Below are positions 54,872 to 63,975 of a DNA stretch of 64,000 nt, one piece after another. The stretch is taken from contig CALSMU010000002.1 in NCBI GenBank assembly GCA_943787535.1, forward strand, positions 104,464-168,463, in the 5' to 3' direction. The position numbers and the translations under genes were made by a program. Origin of the DNA: an uncultured Flavobacteriales bacterium. GTDB taxonomy: Bacteria; Bacteroidota; Bacteroidia; Flavobacteriales_D; Parvicellaceae. How positions within the stretch are numbered: the first letter of the stretch is position 1; the number at the start of each line of letters is the position of its first letter. The notes under the pieces are model-generated. The model worked only from the letters and a program-made list of their open reading frames with translations. It was not told where the DNA came from and did no database searches.

Positions 54872-57256
54872 ATGAAAAAGCTCATTGTGTTTTCAGTACT
54901 TTGTCTTTTGAGCGGTACTTTTTTTTCGCAGTCTTGTAGCGATTATAGAATAAGGTTGTCTCGAACAAATTCCTTGTTTTGCAATGGATGGGAAGGCAAT
55001 TCGATAGCAGTAAAAATAAATAATGTAATTGTATATCCAGACGTCACGCTTGGTGCAAACCAAAATGTTTTTGATTTTTACTTTCCCGTCAGCCCTGATG
55101 ATGTTGTGAGCGTTCTGTTTAAACGAAATGGATCCGATGCAGATTGTTGTAAATATGAAATTTTCGATGGCAGCAATAATCTCCTTGAAACGAGAAATGG
55201 CGATGGTACTGGGTCTAGCGGTGGTCCTGAAAATGTGTTGGGTCTATTAGCTTGTCCAAGTGGTTACAAATGCGGTACTTACAAAGTTGAGATGTTTGAT
55301 TATTATGGCAATGGATGGGGTGGTTCTTTCATGCAGGTATTTATCAATGGTAATCTTGAAGTGTCAGGTGAGTTTGAGAATCTAAGCTATGCATGGGCCG
55401 ATACAGAAGATGTTTCGTTCTCCGTAGAATCAGGAGATTCTATAGATATTGTTTGGTCACCTGACCCAAATACTAATACTTCACCTTATTACAGTTTTAT
55501 ATCCTACAGCATTTATGATGAAAATGATAGCCTACTGACTACAGTGGTATCTCCTGATCAAAATGGTCTAGCAAGCACTTTTGGTTTAGTTCCGTGCCCG
55601 AATATTCTGCCTTTGGCTAGTTTTTCTGCGCTTTCTACCAGTTCATGTTCCGGAGTTGTTGAATTCGTCGACGCTTCTGCTAATAATCCTACTCAATGGT
55701 TATGGGATTTTGGGGATGGAAATACAGATACACTTCAAGACCCAACTCACAATTATGCAAACTCTGGATTGTACAATGTAACGCTTACAGTGACCAATTC
55801 AACAGGAAGTAATACACTGATATATAATAATTATATCTCAATAAATATAGGTGCAACTTATCCTGTATCAGCATCTTGCTTCCCCAATACCCAAAATGGT
55901 TCACTGGGATTTGGTATTAGCAACGTGAAGTTAGGAAATCTTGACCGATCCTCTGGTGATGCATCCGAGGGGTATTCAGATTTTACCTGCGATTCAACAG
56001 CTCTTTTCATTGGCTACACATATCCAATTACTATAACCCATGATAATCCAACTTTTCATCAATGTGCTGTATGGATTGATTATAATAATGATGGTCTTTT
56101 TGATAACGGTTCTGAGCAAATTGTTTACAGCCCAAGTTCTTTGCTTACAGTAGGAGATTTTCAGGTTCCATCTTTCGCTGCTTTAAATGTACCTTTGCGG
56201 ATGAGGGTATGGGCAGACTACGATTTAGCTGCTGCAGCCGATCCTTGCGCATCGCCGCAATTTGGGCAGATTGAAGATTATACTATTTTTATACTGCAAA
56301 ACACTTCGCCGCCTTCTGCAGATTTTTCTAACAACATTTCTTATACCTGTGATGGTATTGTTCAGTTTTCGGACCTTTCGACAAATGCACCTATTGCATG
56401 GCAATGGGACTTTGGAGATGGTAACACTTCTGTTGCTCAAAACCCTAATCATACATACACAAATGATGGTGTTTATAATGTTCAGATGACAGCCTCGAAC
56501 GCCTCCGGAGACGGAATAGTTACAAAAATGTCTTTAGTTGAGGTGAATACTGCAGACAATCTAATTCCTGCAGACTGTTATCCTAGTACTTTAGCTTATT
56601 GCTGTGGATATGGGATAGAAAACGTAAATATTAATTCAATTAATAACGCCTCAATTAATTCCAGCGAAGGGTATGTTGACTTTTCATGTGAAAATAAAAC
56701 GAACTTAAATATTGGGGACTCTTATGCGATTAGTGTTTCTACCGGACTAGACAATCCCCAAGACACCAAAGTTTGGTTAGATATTGATAATAATGGCTTT
56801 TTTGATAGTGATGAATTATTGTTGGAAGAGTACAATACATATAGTTTTATTGCTAATATTACTATTCCTTCGACTTCATTGCTCAATACTCCTATTCGGA
56901 TGAGAATTTCATCAGATGAGGTCGGCAATAATTTTGGCCCTTGTGATGATTTGATCAGAGGACAGGCAGAAGATTATGCGATAATCGTTAACGATGCAAA
57001 CGGCCTCAACCAAAACGATTTGTTTGATTTTAAAATGTACCCAAACCCATCTAATGGCACTGTTAATTTTGAACTAGAAAATAATGATGTTTATAAATTA
57101 AATATATATAGTTTAATGGGTAAGAAAATAGTTGGTTACGATAAGTTAAAATCGTCAGTCAGTATTGATTTAAATGATTTGATCACTGGTTCTTATTTGG
57201 TTGAGTTAATTGATTCAAGCGGTTTTAGATCAGTTAAAACATTAGTTGTTCAATGA
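54872..57256 (+). CDS. T9SS-secreted protein with PKD and GEVED domains
   Basis: The 794-residue protein has a signal peptide (ends FFSQ, residue 20), two Cys-rich beta modules (about 22-245, with GWEGNSIAVKIN and GNGWGGSFMQVFING) and two PKD domains marked by WDFGDGNTD and WDFGDGNTS. Two GEVED-type modules (VWIDYNNDGLFDNG and VWLDIDNNGFFDS, each ending GQ-EDYxI) precede a C-terminal type A sorting domain (FKMYPNPSNGTVNFE through KTLVVQ). It should be exported by T9SS to the cell surface. The ligand or substrate is unknown; PKD and GEVED modules are usually adhesive or carbohydrate-associated. Confidence 0.85.
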   Translation: MKKLIVFSVLCLLSGTFFSQSCSDYRIRLSRTNSLFCNGWEGNSIAVKINNVIVYPDVTLGANQNVFDFYFPVSPDDVVSVLFKRNGSDADCCKYEIFDGSNNLLETRNGDGTGSSGGPENVLGLLACPSGYKCGTYKVEMFDYYGNGWGGSFMQVFINGNLEVSGEFENLSYAWADTEDVSFSVESGDSIDIVWSPDPNTNTSPYYSFISYSIYDENDSLLTTVVSPDQNGLASTFGLVPCPNILPLASFSALSTSSCSGVVEFVDASANNPTQWLWDFGDGNTDTLQDPTHNYANSGLYNVTLTVTNSTGSNTLIYNNYISINIGATYPVSASCFPNTQNGSLGFGISNVKLGNLDRSSGDASEGYSDFTCDSTALFIGYTYPITITHDNPTFHQCAVWIDYNNDGLFDNGSEQIVYSPSSLLTVGDFQVPSFAALNVPLRMRVWADYDLAAAADPCASPQFGQIEDYTIFILQNTSPPSADFSNNISYTCDGIVQFSDLSTNAPIAWQWDFGDGNTSVAQNPNHTYTNDGVYNVQMTASNASGDGIVTKMSLVEVNTADNLIPADCYPSTLAYCCGYGIENVNINSINNASINSSEGYVDFSCENKTNLNIGDSYAISVSTGLDNPQDTKVWLDIDNNGFFDSDELLLEEYNTYSFIANITIPSTSLLNTPIRMRISSDEVGNNFGPCDDLIRGQAEDYAIIVNDANGLNQNDLFDFKMYPNPSNGTVNFELENNDVYKLNIYSLMGKKIVGYDKLKSSVSIDLNDLITGSYLVELIDSSGFRSVKTLVVQ

Positions 57257-57347
57257 ATTTAATTTCGCTTCGATCTACAAATCTTAATCTTTTGACGGTT
57301 AATTTTTCTAATTTAACTTAGCTGTTAATCCAAGATGTTTTAAACAA

Positions 57348-58955
57348 TTATCTCATTCCCACGTCATTTTCGGTGATTGCTACAAATCGAAATCCAATGT
57401 ATGGAGATGCACCTTCATAGGTTTCTGAAGATGTAATCTGGAGGTAATAGGGTAGACTGCCCCAAGAACCCCCTTTGGTGATATTTGAATCTACTATCAT
57501 TTCAGCTACGTTTCCACCCATACAATAAGCTCCATAGTCATTTGGATGGTAGCTGTTTACTGGCCCTGTTATCAATAAGCCATCTTGGGCAGCAGCATCT
57601 CTTAGTTCTGATTCGGAAATTCCAGGTACTAAATATGTACTTCCAACATTTAAAACCCACCTATCTTTAGCTGGTCTGTAATTACACAACATGCATCCTT
57701 TAACATTTCGAATGTATGGTCCTCCCCATGGATAAGGACTTGCTTCTAATCCTCCTCTGGCAGCCAGTTCCCATTCTTTTTCTTTTGGCAATCTGAATTC
57801 ATAATTTTCATATTTCCTTTTAGGGAACTTATTGTATTCTTTGGTGAGCCAATTACAGAAAGCTTCTGCTCCCTCTTTGGTAATATTTACAACAGGATGA
57901 TTACTGTAATTAGGGTGAGAAGTATAGTTATTTTCAATTACCGCAGGGTAATCCATTTCTTTCTCCCACAAGCTATTATCGCTTGTGTATTTTTGATTTG
58001 ATGTACTTTTAAGGAAAAGGTTGTAAAGTTGATTACTTACTTCATATTTACTGATAAAGAAGCTATTATCTCCGGGAATTTCTGTGAGCATACTTTCAAT
58101 AATTTTAGCGCTTAATTCAATTTCTTTTTTAGGTTTTAATGTTTTGAAATCAACAACCTCAATAAAGTATCTAAATCCGATTTTACTACTTGCTTTTGTG
58201 AAGCCTTCAAACTCATCCTTCCCATCAATCTCTAGAAATGGAGCACGACTTCCCCAACTACCTCCTTTGGTTCTGCCGTCTTCAGAAATCATTTCCGCTA
58301 CATTTCCGCTCATATTGTATAATCCATATGCATTTGGCCAATAAGATTTTACTGGAGCTGTTACATCAGCACCTTCACTTAAATTACCAGCAACGCCCAT
58401 ATAATCATCCCTTCTTCTTGTGTGGTTCGCATTAATTTGCCCTTTGAATTTTTTGTCCGTTCTTCTCATTTCTTCCCCTTTCCAAGGGAAAATTGCATTG
58501 GGATTGCCTCCTCTAGCTGCTAGTTCCCATTCCGTTTCAGTAGGAAGTCGAACATTTATCTTTTGTACAGGGTGTTTAGGGTCATTGCTAAACTTATCGT
58601 TCAATATCATTTCCAGCCATTCACAATAGCTTTCTGCTTTTTCTTTTGTTATACCCACCAACGGGTAATAACGATAAGCAGGATGTCGGAAATAATATTT
58701 TACATAAGGTTCTGCCTTTCCAAGGTTGTTTCTCCATACTGCAGTGTCAGGAAGCATTTTTTCATGAGCTTCCAAGCCATTATTTGTCTTTGTATAATAT
58801 AAATATTCGAGATATTGTAAGTTGGTTAACTCAGTTTTAGCTGCCCATAGAAAGTTTGCTTTAATAGGTTTGCAGTTAAGAATTTCAAAATCAGCTTTAG
58901 GTTCTTGTGCAAAACAATTATTACAGATTAGTAATAGAATAAATAAGAATTTCAT
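57348..58955 (-). CDS. exported protein with two SUMF1 (FGE-sulfatase) domains
   Basis: The 535-residue protein has a signal peptide (ends NNCFAQ, residue 17) and two tandem formylglycine-generating-enzyme-like domains (about 30-265 and 290-530). Each contains the RLPTETEWELAARGG / RLPKEKEWELAARGG, NVAEMI and GGSWGS motifs, and the GFRY/GFRF ending. The catalytic Cys pair of true FGE is not evident. SUMF1-only proteins in this phylum include GldJ/GldK-type gliding and T9SS components, so a structural role is plausible. No lipobox is visible at the signal end. Confidence 0.78.
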   Translation of the reverse strand: MKFLFILLLICNNCFAQEPKADFEILNCKPIKANFLWAAKTELTNLQYLEYLYYTKTNNGLEAHEKMLPDTAVWRNNLGKAEPYVKYYFRHPAYRYYPLVGITKEKAESYCEWLEMILNDKFSNDPKHPVQKINVRLPTETEWELAARGGNPNAIFPWKGEEMRRTDKKFKGQINANHTRRRDDYMGVAGNLSEGADVTAPVKSYWPNAYGLYNMSGNVAEMISEDGRTKGGSWGSRAPFLEIDGKDEFEGFTKASSKIGFRYFIEVVDFKTLKPKKEIELSAKIIESMLTEIPGDNSFFISKYEVSNQLYNLFLKSTSNQKYTSDNSLWEKEMDYPAVIENNYTSHPNYSNHPVVNITKEGAEAFCNWLTKEYNKFPKRKYENYEFRLPKEKEWELAARGGLEASPYPWGGPYIRNVKGCMLCNYRPAKDRWVLNVGSTYLVPGISESELRDAAAQDGLLITGPVNSYHPNDYGAYCMGGNVAEMIVDSNITKGGSWGSLPYYLQITSSETYEGASPYIGFRFVAITENDVGMR

Positions 58956-59069
58956 CTAGTTTTTTTGGAGTATAACAATCACAAGGAAAATGGTTACAGT
59001 AATTCAAAATAAAATCAAAGAATGGGAGTAGAGGAACAGAATTTGTTTAAGATAAATATTAAGGAATTA

Positions 59070-59203
59070 TTAACGTCCGCCACCAGAAAAGGAAAAGCTA
59101 ACCACCCTGCACTGGAAACTTCATTGTATTTAACTTTAATATCTTCATAATCAGCATAATGATAAGTGTATGCAATGGCTCCTTGGAGCGATTCTATGCA
59201 TGA
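59070..59203 (-). pseudogene. unidentified gene remnant with glycine-rich tail
   Basis: One minus-strand frame reads CIESLQGAIAYTYHYADYE followed by DIKVKYNEVSSAG. A one-step frame change then gives VVSFSFSGGGR and a stop at 59070-59072. The amino-acid composition and the terminal Gly-rich motif look like the end of a real protein, but there is no start and a stop lies upstream. The family is not recognised. Confidence 0.35.
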
Positions 59204-59561
59204 TGTTATGTTTAGTTTTTATTTCTTAATTATTTATTCAATAGTAAATCATAATAATACAATTTAATTGGAAGAAAGAAAAATGTTTTCATGCGAGCCC
59301 CAAGACAACTACACGCAAACGTTATCAAAAAGCAATTATGGATAATATCTTTTTAGGTTCCAGCTAAATAATGTAATTCGTAAGTGATAGGATTTTATAA
59401 ATCATTTTTATTCCCGGTAAAATAAGGTTTCTCATAAGGAAAATATTTAGTTATTTTCCATGAAATAATTTCCCTGTTGACAGCAATAATATCTGGAGTG
59501 AGATTATAATATGTGTTACAGAGAAAAGGTTTGCACTTTAAAATTAGTTGCATAATCTTTT

Positions 59562-59589
59562 TTGAATCCTATTATTTTGTTTAACTTTA
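59562..59589 (+). promoter_or_regulatory. proteorhodopsin promoter
   Basis: TTG (59562-59564), a 17-base spacer and TAACTTTA (59582-59589, one change from TAnnTTTG) give a start near 59596, about 19 bases before the ATG. Confidence 0.42.
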
Positions 59590-59614
59590 CCCCACAAACG
59601 TAAAACAAAATGTT

Positions 59615-60334
59615 ATGAATTTAAATTTATTAGTTATTTCGAAAATGGATCCTACTGATTATGTAGGGTTTACATTCTTTGTTGGATGTATGGCAATGAT
59701 GGCAGCCTCTGCCTTTTTCTTTTTATCATTAAACCAATTTGATAAAAAATGGCGAACTTCGGTGCTGGTATCTGGTTTAATTACATTTATTGCAGCAGTT
59801 CACTACTTCTATATGCGAGATTATTGGGCAGCACATACAGAGTCTCCAACTTTCTTCCGTTATGTGGATTGGATTCTTACGGTTCCACTGATGTGCGTAG
59901 AATTTTATTTAATTCTTAAAGTAGCTGGAGCTAAAACTTCGCTTCTGTGGAAAATGATTGGATTATCTGTTGTTATGCTCGTAACAGGTTACTTTGGAGA
60001 AGCGGTTTTCACAGAAGATGCTGCCTTGTGGGGTGCAATTTCAGGAGCTGCATATTTCTTAATTGTTTATGAAATATGGTTTGGAAATGCAAAGAAATTA
60101 GCTGTTGCAGCCGGTGGAGATGTTTTAAAATCACACAAAATACTATGCTGGTTTATATTAGTAGGTTGGGCTATTTATCCTATTGGTTACATGATGGGTA
60201 CCGAAGGATGGTATAGTAGTTTTATGCCTTCAGGTGGCAGTATTGATGTTGCTTACAACATTGCTGATGCGATCAATAAGATTGGGTTCGGTCTTGTTAT
60301 ATACTCTTTAGCAGTCAAGAAACAAGAAGCTTAA
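59615..60334 (+). CDS. proteorhodopsin, light-driven proton pump (green-type)
   Basis: The 239-residue protein has seven membrane helices and all key proteorhodopsin residues. The proton acceptor D85, T89 and donor E96 lie in RYVDWILTVPLMCVEFYL, giving the DTE motif of proton pumps; H63 (VHYFYMRDYW) is the Asp partner, and K222 in ADAINKIGFG binds retinal. The spectral-tuning position (GPR residue 105) is Met93, as in green-absorbing flavobacterial forms. It would pump H+ outward in light. It is monocistronic, with its own promoter and terminator. No retinal or carotenoid genes are adjacent in the window. Confidence 0.96.
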   Translation: MNLNLLVISKMDPTDYVGFTFFVGCMAMMAASAFFFLSLNQFDKKWRTSVLVSGLITFIAAVHYFYMRDYWAAHTESPTFFRYVDWILTVPLMCVEFYLILKVAGAKTSLLWKMIGLSVVMLVTGYFGEAVFTEDAALWGAISGAAYFLIVYEIWFGNAKKLAVAAGGDVLKSHKILCWFILVGWAIYPIGYMMGTEGWYSSFMPSGGSIDVAYNIADAINKIGFGLVIYSLAVKKQEA

Positions 60335-60350
60335 GCTCTGAATAATTGCG

Positions 60351-60386
60351 AAAAGCGCAACTAGTTTTTACTAGTTGCGCTTTTTT
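60351..60386 (+). terminator. intrinsic terminator of the proteorhodopsin gene
   Basis: AAAAGCGCAACTAGT and ACTAGTTGCGCTTTT form a perfect 15-bp stem with a TTTT loop, followed by T residues. It is the strongest terminator in the window. Confidence 0.92.
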
Positions 60387-60582
60387 ATTATCAAAATCCT
60401 ATAGATGTTAGAGTTTAGTTACTCTTTTTGCTTGTGATTTTTCAAAATTATGATTTTTTCGGTTCTCTTTGCATCTCATATATAGTGTTCCATTTTTTTA
60501 TAAAATCAGATTTTTTCGTTGCCATTGAAGCACTGGTTCTTTTCTATCGGAATTTTATCCATTACATTTTGTTGAACGTTAA

Positions 60583-60613
60583 GTATAAGCGGTCGTTTTA
60601 ATGCCGCTTATAC
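60583..60613. repeat. 10-bp inverted repeat downstream of the repeat-protein gene
   Basis: GTATAAGCGG (60583-60592) and CCGCTTATAC (60604-60613) form a perfect stem with an 11-base loop. It is flanked by GAACGTTAA and ATTGTTAGC. It lies 18 bases past the stop of the T9SS repeat protein but lacks a T run, so a standard terminator is unlikely. A dispersed palindromic repeat or attC-like element is possible. Confidence 0.45.
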
Positions 60614-60630
60614 ATTGTTAGCAAATCGTT

Positions 60631-63600
60631 TTATTCTTTTATTAACCTAATATTAGCTTTCTTATCTCCTGCTTGAACAGAAACCATATATAACCCAGCA
60701 GGTTCTTTTATGTTGAGATTTAGAATTTGTGATTGTGTAATGGTTTTTGAATCAATCAATTTACCTGAAATATCAGTAATTGAAACTATTAAAGATTCAT
60801 AAATATCTCCGAGATTGATAGAAAAATTTCCATTAGTTGGGTTAGGGTAAACTGCAAACTCATCTCCAAAGGTATTTTCAAGAACACCTACAGATGTAAT
60901 AGAAACACAAGCTGTGGTATCCGCACATCCATTTTCGGTTAATTCAACAGCATAATTGCCATTTGTTATTGCTGTATAAGATTGCCCAGTTTCACCAGGA
61001 ATAATTGCGTTACTGTTGTCACAATCTAACCATTGGTATGTTGCATCTATATTATTTGAGGTAATAACTAGTCCTGATGTTGAAGCAGTAAGATCTGAAA
61101 CACTATTAATTGTTAAATCTAATACTCCTAAAACTGAATCGCATCCATTTACATCACTGAAGTAAGCTAAACCATAACTAGATGATGTGTATGTAGTTCC
61201 ATCAATCCATGTGTATGAGCCACATGCTGTAATGACATCTTCCTCGGTAACAAATGGAGGAAGTATTGTCAAATCTAATGCGACTGTTGAGTCACAACCC
61301 GCAGCATTTGTTTCAATCCATGTTGCAGTGTTATTAGATGCTGTGTAATAATTGTTGTCAATCCATTGGTAGCCTAAATACTCATCAATATTTCCATCAT
61401 AATCGTCATCTATTCCATTATTTGGAATTTCAAAACCATCCGAACCGCATGTTGTAATAACATCTGTTCCTGAAGTAGAGTTAGCAATAGTCAAATCAAG
61501 GGTTACCAAAGAATCGCAGCCATTTGCAGCGCCTCCAACAATATTGAAGATTGCAGAATTGTTGCTAGAAGTATAATTGTTTCCATCAATCCATGTGTAA
61601 GAGTTGCATTCAGTTCTTGTATCGGTACCTGTAGCCGAATTAACAATTGTCAAATCAAGTGTTACCAAAGAATCACATCCATTAGCAGCAGCACCAGCAA
61701 TGTTGTATGTCGCAGTATTATTGCTTGAAGTATAATTGTTGCCATCAATCCAAGTGTAAGAATTACATTCTGTTCTTGTGTCGGCCGCTGTAGCGGAATT
61801 GATAATTGTTAAGTCTATTGAGTAAATTTCTCTACATATAACCTCATTAATCATGGTTGAAGATGTGTAATTAATGCCAGAAGGTGATATGTATGAGTTA
61901 CATACAGTCTCGATATTGTTCACACATGTATAAGCACCATTATAGTTATAAAGAGCTCCATATATACCACTAGATCCATCTTCAAGAACAAAATAAAGTT
62001 GACAATTATAGACCCCCATATCGTGATTATCAGCCATTCTTATTGCTCCAGGGAAGGTTGTTTGGGTAAAAGTTGTGCCATCGAACTCGTAAAGAGCGCC
62101 ATAAATCCCACTAAAACCATCTTCAAGAACAAGCATTAAATTGTTTCCGTAGATTTCTATATCATAATTATAAGCCACTCTTAAAGATCCAGGCAATGTT
62201 ATTTGAGCGAATGTTGTACCATCATATTTATGTAAGGCACCATATATGCCACTAGATCCATCTTCTAAGACTATATGAAGATCATTGTTGTATACTTCCA
62301 TATCATAACCGGCCGCCATTCTTAAAGATCCAGGCAATGTTATTTGAGCAAGTGTTGTACCATCGAACTCATAAAGAGCACCGTAAATGCCGCTAAAACC
62401 ATCTTCTAGAACAAGCATTAGATTGTTAGCGTAGATTTCTATATCGTAACCCTGCGCCATTCTTAAAGATCCAGGCAATGTTATTTGAGCGAATGTTGTA
62501 CCATCATATTTATATAATGCGCCATAAATCCCGCTAAAACCATCCTCTAGCACCACGTACAAATCATTTCCATAAACTCTTATGTCATAACCAGCAGCCA
62601 TTCTAAGAGATCCAGGTAAAGTTATTTGTGTAAAAGTAGTTCCGTCATATTTGTGAAGAGCACCATAAACTCCACTAGAACCGTCCTCTAGCACAACAAA
62701 CAAATCACTATCATAAACTTCCATTTCGTAATCTTGAGCCATTCTTAAGGACCCTGGCAACGTTATTTGTGTTAACGTGGTACCATCGTTTTTATATAGT
62801 GCACCATAAATCCCGCTAGAACCGTCCTCCAAAACAACATATTGTTCATTGCCATATACTTCAATATCTTGGCCCATTGCCATTCTATGACCAGCAGGTA
62901 AAGTTGTTTGGTTCAACCTGGCACCATTATAGTTATAAAGAGCTCCATATATACCACTAGATCCATCTTCAAGAACAAAATAAAGTTGACAATTATAGAC
63001 CCCCATATCGTGATTATCAGCCATTCTTATTGCTCCAGGGAAGGTTGTTTGGGTAAAAGTTGTGCCATCGAACTCGTAAAGAGCGCCATAAATCCCACTA
63101 AAACCATCTTCAAGAACAAGCATTAAATTGTTTCCGTAGATTTCTATATCATAATTATAAGCCACTCTTAAAGATCCAGGCAATGTTATTTGAGCGAATG
63201 TTGTACCATCATATTTATGTAAGGCACCATATATGCCACTAGATCCATCTTCTAAGACTATATGAAGATCATTGTTGTATACTTCCATATCATAACCGGC
63301 CGCCATTCTTAAAGATCCAGGCAATGTTATTTGAGCAAGTGTTGTACCATCGAACTCATAAAGAGCACCGTAAATGCCGCTAAAACCATCTTCTAGAACA
63401 AGCATTAGATTGTTAGCGTAGATTTCTATATCGTAACCCTGCGCCATTCTTAAAGATCCAGGCAATGTTATTTGAGCGAATGTTGTACCATCATATTTAT
63501 ATAATGCGCCATAAATCCCGCTAAAACCATCCTCTAGCACCACGTACAAATCATTTCCATAAACTCTTATGTCATAACCAGCAGCCATTCTAAGAGATCC

Positions 63601-63975
63601 AGGTAAAGTTATTTGTGTAAAAGTAGTTCCGTCATATTTGTGAAGAGCACCATAAACTCCACTAGAACCGTCCTCTAGCACAACAAACAAATCACTATCA
63701 TAAACTTCCATTTCGTAATCTTGAGCCATTCTTAAGGACCCTGGCAACGTTATTTGTGTTAACGTGGTACCATCGTTTTTATATAGTGCACCATAAATCC
63801 CGCTAGAACCGTCCTCCAAAACAACATATTGTTCATTGCCATATACTTCAATATCTTGGCCCATTGCCATTCTATGACCAGCAGGTAAAGTTGTTTGATC
63901 AAGGCCTTGTTGCGCAAATGAAGTATTTGCAAGCGTAAGACACGCTAAGGATAAAATGAGTAATAGTTTTTTCAT
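60631..63975 (-). CDS. T9SS-secreted repeat protein with duplicated seven-repeat (propeller-like) domain
   Basis: The 1114-residue protein has a signal peptide (ends SFAQ, residue 22). It has fourteen 47-residue repeats (about 25-682) of the form TLPGSLRMA, YDIEVYGN, VVLEDGSSGIYGALY, DGTTF. Residues 25-353 and 354-682 are two sets of seven that are nearly identical. Five looser repeats follow (about 690-1030) with ECNSYTWIDGNNYTSSN and GCDSLVTLDLTI, then a type A sorting domain (FAVYPNPTNGNFS through NIRLIKE). Seven repeats of this length suit a seven-bladed beta-propeller, so two propellers are inferred. It should reach the cell surface by T9SS. Confidence 0.85.
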   Translation of the reverse strand: MKKLLLILSLACLTLANTSFAQQGLDQTTLPAGHRMAMGQDIEVYGNEQYVVLEDGSSGIYGALYKNDGTTLTQITLPGSLRMAQDYEMEVYDSDLFVVLEDGSSGVYGALHKYDGTTFTQITLPGSLRMAAGYDIRVYGNDLYVVLEDGFSGIYGALYKYDGTTFAQITLPGSLRMAQGYDIEIYANNLMLVLEDGFSGIYGALYEFDGTTLAQITLPGSLRMAAGYDMEVYNNDLHIVLEDGSSGIYGALHKYDGTTFAQITLPGSLRVAYNYDIEIYGNNLMLVLEDGFSGIYGALYEFDGTTFTQTTFPGAIRMADNHDMGVYNCQLYFVLEDGSSGIYGALYNYNGARLNQTTLPAGHRMAMGQDIEVYGNEQYVVLEDGSSGIYGALYKNDGTTLTQITLPGSLRMAQDYEMEVYDSDLFVVLEDGSSGVYGALHKYDGTTFTQITLPGSLRMAAGYDIRVYGNDLYVVLEDGFSGIYGALYKYDGTTFAQITLPGSLRMAQGYDIEIYANNLMLVLEDGFSGIYGALYEFDGTTLAQITLPGSLRMAAGYDMEVYNNDLHIVLEDGSSGIYGALHKYDGTTFAQITLPGSLRVAYNYDIEIYGNNLMLVLEDGFSGIYGALYEFDGTTFTQTTFPGAIRMADNHDMGVYNCQLYFVLEDGSSGIYGALYNYNGAYTCVNNIETVCNSYISPSGINYTSSTMINEVICREIYSIDLTIINSATAADTRTECNSYTWIDGNNYTSSNNTATYNIAGAAANGCDSLVTLDLTIVNSATGTDTRTECNSYTWIDGNNYTSSNNSAIFNIVGGAANGCDSLVTLDLTIANSTSGTDVITTCGSDGFEIPNNGIDDDYDGNIDEYLGYQWIDNNYYTASNNTATWIETNAAGCDSTVALDLTILPPFVTEEDVITACGSYTWIDGTTYTSSSYGLAYFSDVNGCDSVLGVLDLTINSVSDLTASTSGLVITSNNIDATYQWLDCDNSNAIIPGETGQSYTAITNGNYAVELTENGCADTTACVSITSVGVLENTFGDEFAVYPNPTNGNFSINLGDIYESLIVSITDISGKLIDSKTITQSQILNLNIKEPAGLYMVSVQAGDKKANIRLIKE
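61934..62910 (-). repeat. 977-bp direct repeat, copy A
   Basis: This copy, inside the repeat-protein gene, matches 62921-63897 at every line I compared. The period is 987 bp (329 codons), equal to seven 141-bp repeat units. Confidence 0.9.
62921..63897 (-). repeat. 977-bp direct repeat, copy B
   Basis: This is the second copy of the seven-unit block, nearer the N-terminus of the protein. Identity stops around 63897, where TTGTTTGATC differs from TTGTTTGGTT at the matching place in copy A. Confidence 0.9.

Larger units (their letters stand above)
58956..59614. other. 659-base region without an intact gene
   Basis: It holds a decayed coding remnant (59070-59203, minus) and the proteorhodopsin promoter (59562-59589). 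The remainder is AT-rich with no ORF, RNA gene or clear repeat that I can support. Confidence 0.5.

Noticed and set aside
60583..60613. Intrinsic terminator for the T9SS repeat protein
   Set aside because: The hairpin is well placed but has an 11-base loop and no T run on the minus strand.
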